From Phytophthora quininea (Eukaryota; Oomycota; Peronosporomycetes; Peronosporales; Peronosporaceae), in assembly GCA_011947345.1 (NCBI GenBank), contig JAAVTG010000481.1, forward strand, positions 1-33,263: DNA of 33,263 nt, read 5' to 3'. Numbering within the stretch: the first letter of the stretch is position 1; each line of letters begins with the position of its first letter. The translations under genes and the position numbers were made by a program. Shown here in pieces: positions 18,047-27,356 of this stretch. The notes under the pieces are model-generated. The model was not told where the DNA came from, ran no database searches, and saw only the letters and a program-made list of their open reading frames with translations.

Positions 18047-18927
18047 TGTAATAAACCCCGTGGTGGCAACGACCGTAACCCGGATCGCCATGGCCAGAAC
18101 CAGGAAAAGACGTACGTGGAGGTGGACGCCGAAGACGGATGCTGCGACGAGCAGTAGAGTCGGGCTGACGAAAAACCGCAAGCCAGCGGCGGTTTTAGAT
18201 CTCGCGACGGGTGGCGCGGAGTGACGAAAGGTAGCGACGGTTCGATGGTGTGGCCAAGAGCAGCGGCTCGAGGGCGCAGTTGATAATTTGCGCAACCGAG
18301 CGCAGGAGAGCCGAGCACAAGGAAGTTGAAAAGTCGCACAGGAGCGCACAGCAGTTGGAAGTCGCACGTGGTGACGTTAGACAGCGACACGGACAGGAAC
18401 AGCAAGCCGACACACAGGTCGGCCGGCTCACGAGCAGAAGAAGACAGCGACCAAAGGGATCGCGACGTTGCAGAGGCCCGGCGGGGAAGCTCGTCGAGGT
18501 CACGGTGAGGCCCAGCGAGGAAACTCGTTGAGGTCACGATAGGCCCAGCGGGGAAACTCGTTGAGGTCACGGTAGGCCCGGCGGGAAAACTCGTCGAGGT
18601 CACGTTCTAGGTCCGGCGACCGCCTTGGCAGTCGTCGAGATCACGTTGGAGGGCCGGTGGTCGTAGAGATCGCCGAGCTCACGTTTGAGGACCGGTGGTC
18701 GTAAGGATCGCTGAGTTCACGGTGGTAACAGTAGTTGAAGTCGGAACAGGTAGTTAATAGAAATTGGTGATAGCACCGGCGCGAGGAACTCAGTTGGTTC
18801 CTCGTCGGCCATCGGTTGTTGGAGAGTTACGTTGAGAGGGGAAGGAGAAGCTCGAACCCGTCGGAAAGCGGGGTCAGCATCTGAGCGCGACTGCCCCAGG
18901 AGCGGGGGTAATCAAGAGCTCATTACA
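18047..18927 (+). repeat. Gypsy 5' LTR (881 bases)
   Basis: It begins TGTAATAAACCCCGTGG and ends GAGCTCATTACA. The terminal six bases form an inverted repeat. It matches the 3' LTR at a constant offset of 9310 over the whole length. The promoter should lie within, but no core element is obvious. Confidence 0.97.
18482..18616 (+). repeat. Tandem repeat inside the 5' LTR
   Basis: Four units of 33-35 bases follow one another, each built as 'CGGGGAAACTCGTTGAGGTC' plus 'ACGGTAGGCCCAG' with small changes. A second, looser pair of units (GGTGGTCGTA...GCTCACG) follows at about 18654-18720. Arrays of this kind in LTRs often hold transcription-factor sites; that is inference. Confidence 0.8.
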
Positions 18928-18945
18928 TGGTGGTCATACAGGGGC
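18928..18945 (+). other. Gypsy primer-binding site region
   Basis: TGGTGGTCATACAGGGGC directly follows the 5' LTR. A TGG start at this position is the normal form, because it pairs with the CCA end of a tRNA. The specific tRNA is not identified. Confidence 0.5.
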
Positions 18946-18990
18946 CTATTAAAGTGAAGATTGGATACACTACAGCTAGCAGTTACGAGG

Positions 18991-19515
18991 ATGACGACGA
19001 CTCGAGCAGGCACGGTGACAGCGCCAGTGGGAACGGCGGCAAGTTCACTGCCAGCGACGGTGGCCGCCACGGATTCAGCGACGGTGACATTATCGGATGG
19101 TACGACGGCTGATGGGATGGGCCGGAGTGCGACGACCGCGGCCACAGTTGTTGATGAAGGCCAGACCACAACGAGTTCAGCACCGGCAGCCCGAAGTGTG
19201 ACGACTGGGAATGATCCCACGACGGCGATGACAGGAGCCATGGACTCGGTGACGGTGACGGCTGTGATGCAGGTGATGATGAACGCGATGAATCGATTGG
19301 AAGCTCGCTTGGATGGTTTGGAGATGAGTAGCTCAACAGTGACGGCGACTTCAGCACCACCAGCACCGGCGACAACAGCGTGTTCGGTTGCTCAGGCATC
19401 GGCGGTGGGTACAGGAACAAGTGCACCTGCAACGACTCCGGCCGTGACGCCTCAGACGGCAGTGGCAGCTTCGGTGGACCTGGCGGTAACGGCAGCACCC
19501 CGCAAACGGCCATGA
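18991..19515 (+). CDS. Gypsy gag N-terminal segment
   Basis: From ATG 18991 the frame is 174 residues, very rich in Thr, Ala, Val and Ser. It has one helical patch, MNAMNRLEARLDGLEM, that looks like a short coiled coil. Oomycete Gypsy gags commonly begin with a low-complexity region and a coiled coil before the capsid core, so this is most likely the true N-terminus of gag. It ends in TGA at 19513-19515. One additional C in the C4 run at 19498-19501 would join it in frame to the capsid part. The stop overlaps an ATG of the next frame (ATGA), so reinitiation is an alternative. Confidence 0.65.
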   Translation: MTTTRAGTVTAPVGTAASSLPATVAATDSATVTLSDGTTADGMGRSATTAATVVDEGQTTTSSAPAARSVTTGNDPTTAMTGAMDSVTVTAVMQVMMNAMNRLEARLDGLEMSSSTVTATSAPPAPATTACSVAQASAVGTGTSAPATTPAVTPQTAVAASVDLAVTAAPRKRP

Positions 19516-21086
19516 CGATGACGGCCGCAGAGTCTCGACAAACGAGCATCCGCAGCGCGAATTCGATACGCAGAACTGGCAGTCGACACAGCGTGAGATT
19601 GCCTAGAAGACATGATGGTGGTGATCCTGGTGACGGGAGTAGTTCGGACAGCTCTAGTAGCTCTAGCGGCTCGGACATCTCCAACAGCGGTCAGTCAGAC
19701 AGCTCAGCGACACAGCAACACGGACGACGACCCCATCGACGACACGGGCGAAGACGTCGGAGTGAACGCCACAGTCGGCGGCGACGATCATTCAAGGACC
19801 TGGAGTTGCCTTCGTATACGCCATCGCCGACGGCCTCGGTGTCGACATGGATTGATCGGGTAGATTTGGCTCTGGAAGGTGCCAGGAGAGCTGGACGAGG
19901 TCACTGGACTGATGAGGAGCTCTACTACCCGTTGGGTAACAAGTTGTTGAGCACGGCAGCAACTTGGTGGGTACAAATGAACCGTCGACTCAATGATCGA
20001 GACCGCACTTGGACATACTTGAAAGAAGCCCTATTGCGACGTTATGGAGATAGATTGAATCTGGCCCAGGCAGAGCGACGGGTTTACAAACGGAACCGGT
20101 GGAAAGGTGAATCGTATGCAGACTTCGCCGCTGGTCTGAGGAAGGTAGCCGGCCGAAACGATGTGAGCGAGAGAGTACTGCTAACCCAGTTCTACAACGG
20201 AATAGATATGACGGTACGCGCACTGATACGGCAGCAGCAGCCCGGACCGACGACGCTTGAAGAAGCTGTCGATAGAGCGTTGGATATCGACGACAGGGAT
20301 GAAAATGTGGCGTTGGGTATGGCGATTAACGGACAATCGTGGCCACCAGACCAAGAACCCCGCTTTCAGACCGACGTAACAGGCAATGAAGTCCTGATAC
20401 CAGGTGTCGGACGAGCGGCTCTGGCGGTGGAAAATGCGGTAAGCGGTGTCCGCGAGGCGGCACATATGGAGGGCGTTGCGGTGTTCACCAATGCCCGTGG
20501 TGTGTACAATCCTGCGACCGGCATATGGGAGGCTCCGGAAGGACGAGTTTGGAATGGACAAGCATGGGTGATTTCGGGCAAACGAGCGAAGAGACAGTCG
20601 TGGCAGAAGGATGCAGTTGACAAACGACCGGTGAAGAAGGTCGATAAGAAGGCAAAGGCCCTGCGTATCCGACGAGTGGTAGCGTCGAGCGAGGACGACG
20701 AGTCTGGACGAGAGGAATTGCCGCCCAAACGGAATGGGAAGTCCAAGCGGATTCAACGGCCAGATGACTCCGAGGACGAAGACGACAATGATCTGGACGA
20801 CTACCCGCCGCCCAAGCGAAGGAAACGACCGAAAGCAGTGGTACGTAAGGTAGCAGATGGTGGACAGCACAACACGCCAGAAGTGAAGCCCCAGCCGGCG
20901 CCAGCAGTACCATCGACCCCACAGTTCGCGACGAGGTATGGTGGCCAGAACTGCTACGCGTGCGGCCAGTTTGGACACTTCGCAGATAAATGTCCTGACC
21001 CCGAGGCCAAGGCAAGGAACGATGCCTACCTGGCCAGACGGGCAGAGTTAAAGCGATCACAGGGAAACGAGGAGCGGGCGCAGTAG
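19512..21086 (+). CDS. Gypsy gag, capsid core and zinc knuckle
   Basis: The frame is open from before 19380; the first ATG that fits is 19512, giving 524 residues. After an Arg/Ser/Asp-rich start comes the capsid-like region: VSTWIDRVDLALEGA, LGNKLLSTAATWWVQMNRRL, YLKEALLRRYGDRLNLAQAE, ERRVYKRNRWKGESYADFA and LLTQFYNGIDMTVRALIRQQ. A basic and acidic linker follows, with KKVDKKAKALRIRR and PPKRRKRPKAVVRK, which may serve as nuclear localisation or RNA-binding patches. A CCHC knuckle, CYACGQFGHFADKC, lies near the C-terminus. Gag builds the particle and packages the RNA. The stop at 21084 is followed by pol in another frame. Confidence 0.9.
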   Translation: MTMTAAESRQTSIRSANSIRRTGSRHSVRLPRRHDGGDPGDGSSSDSSSSSSGSDISNSGQSDSSATQQHGRRPHRRHGRRRRSERHSRRRRSFKDLELPSYTPSPTASVSTWIDRVDLALEGARRAGRGHWTDEELYYPLGNKLLSTAATWWVQMNRRLNDRDRTWTYLKEALLRRYGDRLNLAQAERRVYKRNRWKGESYADFAAGLRKVAGRNDVSERVLLTQFYNGIDMTVRALIRQQQPGPTTLEEAVDRALDIDDRDENVALGMAINGQSWPPDQEPRFQTDVTGNEVLIPGVGRAALAVENAVSGVREAAHMEGVAVFTNARGVYNPATGIWEAPEGRVWNGQAWVISGKRAKRQSWQKDAVDKRPVKKVDKKAKALRIRRVVASSEDDESGREELPPKRNGKSKRIQRPDDSEDEDDNDLDDYPPPKRRKRPKAVVRKVADGGQHNTPEVKPQPAPAVPSTPQFATRYGGQNCYACGQFGHFADKCPDPEAKARNDAYLARRAELKRSQGNEERAQ

Positions 21087-22820
21087 GGGTATACAGCGTC
21101 CGCAACCCCGCCAAGATCCCCAGGAACCAGTGACTGAGACGGAGAGATCGATGTTGAACGACAGCGACATCAGTAGACATCAGCTGACGGCAACCTCAGT
21201 TGCACCGAGAAACAGCGACCAGGACGAAGAGACGTCGGCAGTTGGTGACACTGCCGGATGGGTGACGGTAGTAGCGGCCGAAGCAGCCACGGCTGCTCAC
21301 CTTGAGACGGATGAAGAAACGAAGAGCAGCGAAGACCGTAAAGCTCCGGTGCGTATGTCCATCAGCGCGGCAGTGAACGACGAAATGGCAGAGCAAGATG
21401 GCGACCGGGCGAAGCGATACGTAGCCACGGTTCGGCCCGACATCACGGCTAGGAGATACCAGCACCGCACCTCCCCACAGTACGACAGCAGCCCCGGGGC
21501 AGTGATGTTGGCAGTGTTGACAATGGCCCACAAAGTGAGGAAGGCGCGGGCTGTAGCGGTGAATTCGATGACCGTAGTAGCCGTGCTGATGACGACGTTG
21601 GTGGTGGTGACATAGCGAGTAACAACGCCGCCAGACGCTGCCAAAGTGAGGAAGGCGCGAGCAGTGCCAGTGGTGACAGTACCAGCCAACAGTTACGAAG
21701 TGAGGAAGGCGCACATGACGGGCGTACAGATGACCAGACAGAAGATTGCCGCGATGGCGAGCCCCGACTTGGAGAGGAGCTGACCGACAAGGTGTTGACC
21801 GAATTCGGTAGCGTTGCCGCGGTGCGATTCGCAATGAAGGCCCAACGCAAAGAAGACAAACACAGTCGAGTTGAGAAAGCAGGCAGACGCAAGGCAAAGG
21901 TAGTGTTGAGTGACGAGGACGTGGACGCTGTGGTGGCCCAGATCGATGCTGAGCAACAGGATCGACGGCACCAGCAAGCCGTTCAAGCTCGAGCGGAAGT
22001 TGCCGAACGTCGACGCCTCGGTGAGACGGCAGGAACGCAACAGCAGGGCCACACGAAGGCGCGGATGAGTCTGCTACGACAATCGGTAGCAGGTAGTGAT
22101 GAAGTCGTAGAGACTGTGGGTGAACGACGATTGATGGTGGCAGCAGATGATGGACTCCCAACAGCGACGATGTTTGTGGACGGTGGATATCGCGCGGTTA
22201 AGCTGGACAGTTGTGCGAGATATTCGGTAGCTGGTACAGCGTGGATGATGAGAGGTGAACGCTCACGAGAAAGAGCACCGGTGGACTTTGTGGAAGGCAT
22301 CGGCGGATTCTTGCTCGCCGTTCTCGGTGTATGGACTTTCGACATGGTGAATTCCTACGGGCAGGGCGTTACGATTAAGGCGTGCATTGTTGAAGGTTGC
22401 GCTGAGGAGTTCCTGATAGGGGTCGACTTCATGCAACAACACCATGCAGTGATGGACTTCGCTACGAATGAAGTACGGTACGATGAGCAGCAGCGGCAGA
22501 TTGTGATCCCGTTCCGCACTGACATCAACAACAGTGAGAGAAAGATAGCACCAGTTCGGGTGGCGACAAGGTCGAGATGCCGACGACGAACGGTGAAGCT
22601 GATAGAAGTGGCAGTAGCAGCTCCCGACGGTGAGATTGGTTTGTTCGTGCCTACAGCAAACTGTAGTTCGGTGATGCTGGCAACCACGGTGACGACGGCA
22701 CGCCATGGTAAGGCGGTGGTCTCGGGTATCAACGTCGGTGGTGACAAAGTCAAACTACCGTCGAAAAAGAACTGGGCACCTGGATCCCGATCGACAAAGA
22801 CGTGCAGCTGTTGGAAGTGA
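21087..22820 (+). CDS. Gypsy pol start and aspartic protease
   Basis: Pol seems to start in one frame (ATG 21151, MLNDSDISRHQLTATSVAP, open to 21615) and continue in another (open 21453-22820). One additional G in the run at 21496-21499 joins the two. A repeated peptide QSEEGA marks the linker. The protease zone includes VKLDSCARYSVAGTAWM, then VDFVEGIGGFLLAVLGVWTF and EFLIGVDFMQQHHAVMDF. The DS-C-A motif stands where retropepsins have DSG or DTG, and 'iLGvdFl' is the second conserved block. The protein ends out of frame with RT, at the A5 run 22764-22768. No internal ATG needs to be used if pol is translated as one polyprotein. Confidence 0.8.
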
Positions 22821-24400
22821 ACGGTGAATTGGACCCGGCACGAATTGAAGAGTGGCTGGCGGAGCTTGGTGACTGTGATACACCGCTGGAAAACGAGGAC
22901 GAGTTGCACATCGGGACTGAAGACAAAGACGCACGACGGCTGATGTTGAGGTTGTTGAGGGCTTACAGCGAAGTGATTGTGAATACTGGTGATTGTCCAC
23001 CAGCAACGGCTTTAGAGGTGGAACACCATATCGACACTAGTGATGCCGCCCCGTTGATGATTAAACGGCGTCGCCACGCTCAAGCTGAGGACAAGATAGT
23101 TGAAGAGAACGTGCGAAAGATGCTCGACGCCGGTGTGATTGAAGAGGGCAATGGAGCATGGGGATTTCCGGTAGTTCTCGTACGAAAGAAGGATGGTGAA
23201 GTCAGGTTTTGCGTCGACTACCGAGCACTCAATAGCATTACAAAGAAAGATGTTTACCCTTTGCCTCGTATTGATGAAACGCTGGACGCGCTCGGAGGTG
23301 CTCTATTGTTTACGACGTTGGATTTGAAGGCGGGGTACTGGCAAATACGCGTCGCTGAACAGGATCGCGACAAGACCGCCTTCACCTCGAAAATGGGGCT
23401 GTACAGGTTTCTGCGGATGCCGTTCGGATTAATGAACGCGCCATCCACGTTTCAAAGAATGATGAACGGTGTTCTACGGGGTCTTAACTGGTTGACGTGC
23501 TTAGTATATTTGGACGACATCGTGATCTTTACGAAGGGTAGCATTGAGCAGCATGTGTTAGAAGTGGCAGCGGTGCTCGAGAGATTGTCGATGGCAGGAC
23601 TCACGCTCAAATTGAAGAAGTGCAGATTTGCCGCGGAATCTATAGAGTACCTAGGACACGAGCTGAGTCGCGAAGGTGTTCGTCCGGTCGAACGACTTGT
23701 GACAGCCGTGACCAAGTTTAAACGTCCGAAAGACGCGAAAGGTGTGAGGAGTTTTGTTCATTTGGCGGGATACTACCGCAAGTTTATTGAAGGTTTCGGC
23801 ACGATAGCAGCACCATTGACCAAGTTGCTCAGAAAGGATGTTCCGTGGCGGTGGGAAGATGAACAAGAATGTGCTTTCGAACAGCTGAAGCGAGCATTGA
23901 CGACAAAGCCCTTACTGGTCTACCCTGACTTTGAACGACCCTTTAGGCTGGTGACGGACGCTAGTAAGGTGGGTCTCGGCGCGTGTCTGATGCAGGACCA
24001 AGGACACGGCTGGCAGCCCATTGCGTATGCGAGCAAGGTGAATAGCAGAACGGAGTCAAACTACTCCATCACAGAGTTGGAATGTTTAGCTGTGGTGTGG
24101 TCAGTGAAGCTATTCCGGCCGTATTTGTACGGCCGAGCTTTCACCATTGTGACAGACCACTCGGCGTTGAAATGGTTAATGACACGGACAAATTTGGCAG
24201 GTCGACTGCATAGGTGGTCGCTTACGCTCCAGGAGTACGAATTCCGAATCGAGTACAGGCCGGGCAGTACGAATGTGGTCGCGGATGCACTCTCTCGGTC
24301 CCCTGCGGCAGTGTTAGCAGTTGTTGGTCGAAGACGAGAACGAAGACGAAAACGGTACCACGAGGACGAGCGGAACCACTCGAGGACGAAGGCTCTGTAA
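22745..24400 (+). CDS. Gypsy reverse transcriptase and RNase H
   Basis: The frame is open from 22745 to 24400 (about 550 codons). RT blocks appear in order: WGFPVVLVRKKDGEVRFCVD, YRALNSITKKDVYPLPRIDE, FTTLDLKAGYWQI, FLRMPFGLMNAPSTFQRMM and CLVYLDDIVIFTKG with the YLDD active site (23507-23518). The thumb and connection follow, then RNase H with LVTDASKVGLGACLMQ, ITELECLAVVWSVK, TIVTDHSALKWL and NVVADALSRS. All catalytic acidic residues are visible, so the enzyme domain itself looks intact. It starts without an ATG, as expected for part of a polyprotein. The tail after 24340 turns Arg-rich and ends early, apparently because of a base loss near the A4 run at 24347-24350. Confidence 0.95.
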   Translation, partial: QSQTTVEKELGTWIPIDKDVQLLEVNGELDPARIEEWLAELGDCDTPLENEDELHIGTEDKDARRLMLRLLRAYSEVIVNTGDCPPATALEVEHHIDTSDAAPLMIKRRRHAQAEDKIVEENVRKMLDAGVIEEGNGAWGFPVVLVRKKDGEVRFCVDYRALNSITKKDVYPLPRIDETLDALGGALLFTTLDLKAGYWQIRVAEQDRDKTAFTSKMGLYRFLRMPFGLMNAPSTFQRMMNGVLRGLNWLTCLVYLDDIVIFTKGSIEQHVLEVAAVLERLSMAGLTLKLKKCRFAAESIEYLGHELSREGVRPVERLVTAVTKFKRPKDAKGVRSFVHLAGYYRKFIEGFGTIAAPLTKLLRKDVPWRWEDEQECAFEQLKRALTTKPLLVYPDFERPFRLVTDASKVGLGACLMQDQGHGWQPIAYASKVNSRTESNYSITELECLAVVWSVKLFRPYLYGRAFTIVTDHSALKWLMTRTNLAGRLHRWSLTLQEYEFRIEYRPGSTNVVADALSRSPAAVLAVVGRRRERRRKRYHEDERNHSRTKAL

Positions 24401-24805
24401 CGACAGAAGCAGTGCCTCTGCATGAAGGTCAGGCTGAGGTAATAGCAACTGGGGAGTACCAAGAACAGACGGATTGCCCTCGACGACACTGGCAGATGCT
24501 ACGAAAACGGTAGCAACGGTAGCACTTGACGGTAACGGCGAACTACTGTCTGAAGGTGAGGTGGTGGGCGATAAGGACGGCCAGCGACGATCGGCCGAAG
24601 TAGGCGTGTCGGGTGGTGAGGACGTGCCAGCGACGGTGGCAGTGGCGGCAGGAACAGATGGAAACCCGCACTCGGTAGAGAGGACGACTACACTAGCAAC
24701 GAAGACGACCCAACCGCTGAAGGTGGCTAAGCGGCGCGGACAGGGAAGTCGGACGGTCAGGTAGCTGCTCAACGACCGATCACTCGTGCTGAGGCACGGC
24801 GACGC
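24401..24805 (+). CDS. Gypsy RT-integrase linker, split over three frames
   Basis: Coding sense passes through three frames: EPLEDEGSVTTEAVPLHEGQ (to about 24475), then STTLADATKTVATVALDG to RRGQG (about 24480-24745), then KSDGQVAAQRPITRAEARRR leading to the integrase. Each join needs one additional base, next to runs C3 at 24477-24479 and G3 at 24743-24745. The protein is acidic and Thr/Ala-rich with no fold expected, a variable spacer in the polyprotein. Confidence 0.6.
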
Positions 24806-27343
24806 ATGGAAGCAGCAGCGACTCCGACCGTAGAGATGACGACTCCGCCGGCAGCCACTACCCAAACGGAGGCGGCAAATGGAAACGGTAGCAGGGACGG
24901 TGATGCAGGTGTTGGTGGGTCGCCGCTGCAGGCGACACTGACGCCGCCAGACGTATCCACGGACGGAAGTGAACGACGAAGGCAAGGCACTGAATCGGTG
25001 ACGGCAGTTGGAGGCAGACAAGAGACGACGTCGGCTACGGTGATAGGCGCAGTAGAGCAACATCGACGACAAGAACTGAGTACGGAAACGCGCTCGATGT
25101 CCAACGGAGAAGGTGTCGCCAGGCTGACGACGAACGAGCGAGTTGACGGGCGTCATCAAGCTCGACGGCATCACCGACAAGTAGCATGGGCGACCCCGCT
25201 GCAGACAGAGAGACCAGTGGCTATGGACCCACAGTATGATACGGTGGATGCCAGCAGCACCACAGAAGGAGGCCGACGTCTGTCGACAAACGCGTCGCCC
25301 AAGACAGCCACGACGATGAGGAAACAGCGGACAGAAGACGAAGGTCGCATGGTGCAGCCTGTGACGGTGGCCGCACGCAAGGACCAAGATGTGGTGAGTG
25401 GTGAAGATGTCGCGCGACGTGCTGTCCGCGTAGTTGGTGAGGATGGCAAGTGGCGCACGATGATGGTGCCGGTGAGAACGCCGGATGTGCCCACAGTAGG
25501 ACGACCGCGCGAAGCCGCACGCTCAGTACTACAGAAGACTAAACAACGACCGACGGACGCCGAAGTGACTACGGTGGTGACGACGCCGAAGTCATCAGGA
25601 CAACTAACGAGTAGTACAGTGAACAATGACGGACGCAAACGACAGCGTGGCGACGGTGTTGATAATGGTGTTGACGATGGTGTTGACGACGATGTTAACG
25701 ATAGTGAACAAGTGCCAGCGACGCTGCAGTTGACCGACGCAGAGATAATGGCCGCGCAACGACAAAGTAAACTGACACAGCAGTTGGTGGGTGCCGGTGA
25801 GTACCGAGGCCGGAAGATAGAGAAAGCCTTCGGCTTGGTGATCGTGCACACAGCGAACGGACGGCGGGTGCTGTTGCCGCCGACACTGTGGGCAATTGTG
25901 TTCAAGGAGTTGCACGGATCGATATGGGGAGGTCACTTACGTGAACCCCACACGTACAGTCGTGTAGCACGGCTATATTGGTGGCCAGGACTCCGTGGTG
26001 GTGTTCGACAGTGGATACGAGGTTGCCAAGAGTGTGGCAGTCGAAAAGCACGACCTCGTCAGGTGATACCGCCGTTGAGAAGCATTCGTGGTGGAGATGT
26101 TGGAGACCGATGGGCTTTGGATGTAGCCGGCCCCTTTCCAGTTGCAGATGGAGGACAGCGATATGTGTTGGCCGCAGTAGAATACGTAACCAGATACGCA
26201 GTAGCGACTTGTGTAGCCGAGCACACGGCGACGAACGTGGCGACCTTTATTATGGAAGAGGTAGTGCTACGGTTTGGCGTCTTCAGAGAATTGTTAACGG
26301 ATGGAGCACCCGAGATGACGGGCAAAGTGATTGAGACACTAGTGACGATGCTGCAAGCACGACAAGTAAACCCAGTGCCGTACAGACCACAATTTATTGG
26401 CTTGGTGGAACGCTTTAATCGTACGTGGAAGGATTGTGTGTCAACCTTCATGCAAGAGGAACAGCAGCACGACTGGGCCTTGTATGTGAAGTTTGCGTTG
26501 TATGCCTACAACTCGGCGAGACACACGACGGTAGCACTGTCGCCAAACGAGTTGATGCTAGGAAGAAAGTTACGAGCGCCAAACGATTTGCTACGAAACC
26601 CCGAGGTGACTGAAGCTGGTGACTTGCGAGAGTACCATAACGAATTAGTGGCTGCAATGCGTAGAAGCCACGAGTGTGCTGAACGGGCGAGACAGAAGGA
26701 ACAAGAACGTCAAGCACGGTACTACAACAGACGTGTACGCAACAACAGGAACTTTTCGGTCGGAGATCGAGTGTGGGTGTTCAGTCCACCACGAGGACCG
26801 AATGCGACTAAATTTGTGCACATGTGGATGGGTCCCATGCGAGTGATTGAGCCAGCAGGCTACGACAACTTTCTTCTGGAACAAGAGGACAGAGTTGGTC
26901 AGCCGGAGTCATTAATAGCCCATGTGTCATTTTTGCTGAGCTATCATTACCCAACTCCATTGCTAACGCAAGCAGCTGACGATATCCTGGAACAGCTACG
27001 ATATGAAGATGAAGGCGACGAAGTGCACGCTGACACGACGGCAAGGACGCTTGTACTCTCAGCGAAGACGGACGATACTGCAGTCACGTATGGATCAGGT
27101 GTCAAACGAAGTCGCAGAACAATGGCTAGTGAGGGCCACCGACACGACCCGAGTAGCAAGCTGGTGGAACTTCGACGGCGACGACGCAGGAATAGGGCCG
27201 GGCAATACGTGCTCGAGTACGAGCTCCGACGCCAAGACGGTGGATGGTGGACTGTCGATGGAAAGCAACCGAAAACCAAGTGGTGTGGTGTCCGCGAATA
27301 CGAACGATATTTCGACAACGGACGGGTTGTGGAAAACCCGTAG
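24806..27343 (+). CDS. Gypsy integrase with GPY/F domain
   Basis: This intact frame has 845 residues from ATG 24806, though the polyprotein probably runs in from upstream. The first ~300 residues are low-complexity linker. Then come the zinc-binding HHCC (HGSIWGGHLREPHTYS to CQECGSRK) and the catalytic core: D439 in RWALDVAGPF, D499 in LLTDGAPEM and E535 in GLVERFNR, spaced D-x59-D-x35-E. A GPY/F-type module follows (GDRVWVFSPP, HMWMGPMRVIEPAGYDNFLL). The C-terminal tail, YVLEYELRRQDGGWW to YERYFDNGRVVENP, looks chromodomain-like and is common in oomycete Gypsy elements. The enzyme inserts the cDNA and makes the 4-base target duplication seen here. All three catalytic residues are present. 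Confidence 0.95.
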   Translation: MEAAATPTVEMTTPPAATTQTEAANGNGSRDGDAGVGGSPLQATLTPPDVSTDGSERRRQGTESVTAVGGRQETTSATVIGAVEQHRRQELSTETRSMSNGEGVARLTTNERVDGRHQARRHHRQVAWATPLQTERPVAMDPQYDTVDASSTTEGGRRLSTNASPKTATTMRKQRTEDEGRMVQPVTVAARKDQDVVSGEDVARRAVRVVGEDGKWRTMMVPVRTPDVPTVGRPREAARSVLQKTKQRPTDAEVTTVVTTPKSSGQLTSSTVNNDGRKRQRGDGVDNGVDDGVDDDVNDSEQVPATLQLTDAEIMAAQRQSKLTQQLVGAGEYRGRKIEKAFGLVIVHTANGRRVLLPPTLWAIVFKELHGSIWGGHLREPHTYSRVARLYWWPGLRGGVRQWIRGCQECGSRKARPRQVIPPLRSIRGGDVGDRWALDVAGPFPVADGGQRYVLAAVEYVTRYAVATCVAEHTATNVATFIMEEVVLRFGVFRELLTDGAPEMTGKVIETLVTMLQARQVNPVPYRPQFIGLVERFNRTWKDCVSTFMQEEQQHDWALYVKFALYAYNSARHTTVALSPNELMLGRKLRAPNDLLRNPEVTEAGDLREYHNELVAAMRRSHECAERARQKEQERQARYYNRRVRNNRNFSVGDRVWVFSPPRGPNATKFVHMWMGPMRVIEPAGYDNFLLEQEDRVGQPESLIAHVSFLLSYHYPTPLLTQAADDILEQLRYEDEGDEVHADTTARTLVLSAKTDDTAVTYGSGVKRSRRTMASEGHRHDPSSKLVELRRRRRRNRAGQYVLEYELRRQDGGWWTVDGKQPKTKWCGVREYERYFDNGRVVENP

Positions 27344-27345
27344 TT

Positions 27346-27356
27346 TGAGGAAGGCG
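27346..27356 (+). other. Gypsy polypurine tract
   Basis: TGAGGAAGGCG ends exactly at the 3' LTR. The same 11 bases also occur at 21536, 21647 and 21701 inside pol. Confidence 0.6.

Noticed and set aside
18479..18620. CRISPR-like regular repeats
   Set aside because: The units are directly adjacent with no spacers and lie in an LTR of a eukaryotic retrotransposon.
21130..21615. Independent small gene between gag and protease
   Set aside because: It overlaps the protease frame and is best read as the start of pol separated by a single-base loss.
24314..25387. 357-codon minus-strand frame opposite the Gypsy linker
   Set aside because: It is antisense to the low-complexity Thr/Ala/Arg linker; Ser/Arg/Cys-rich noise.
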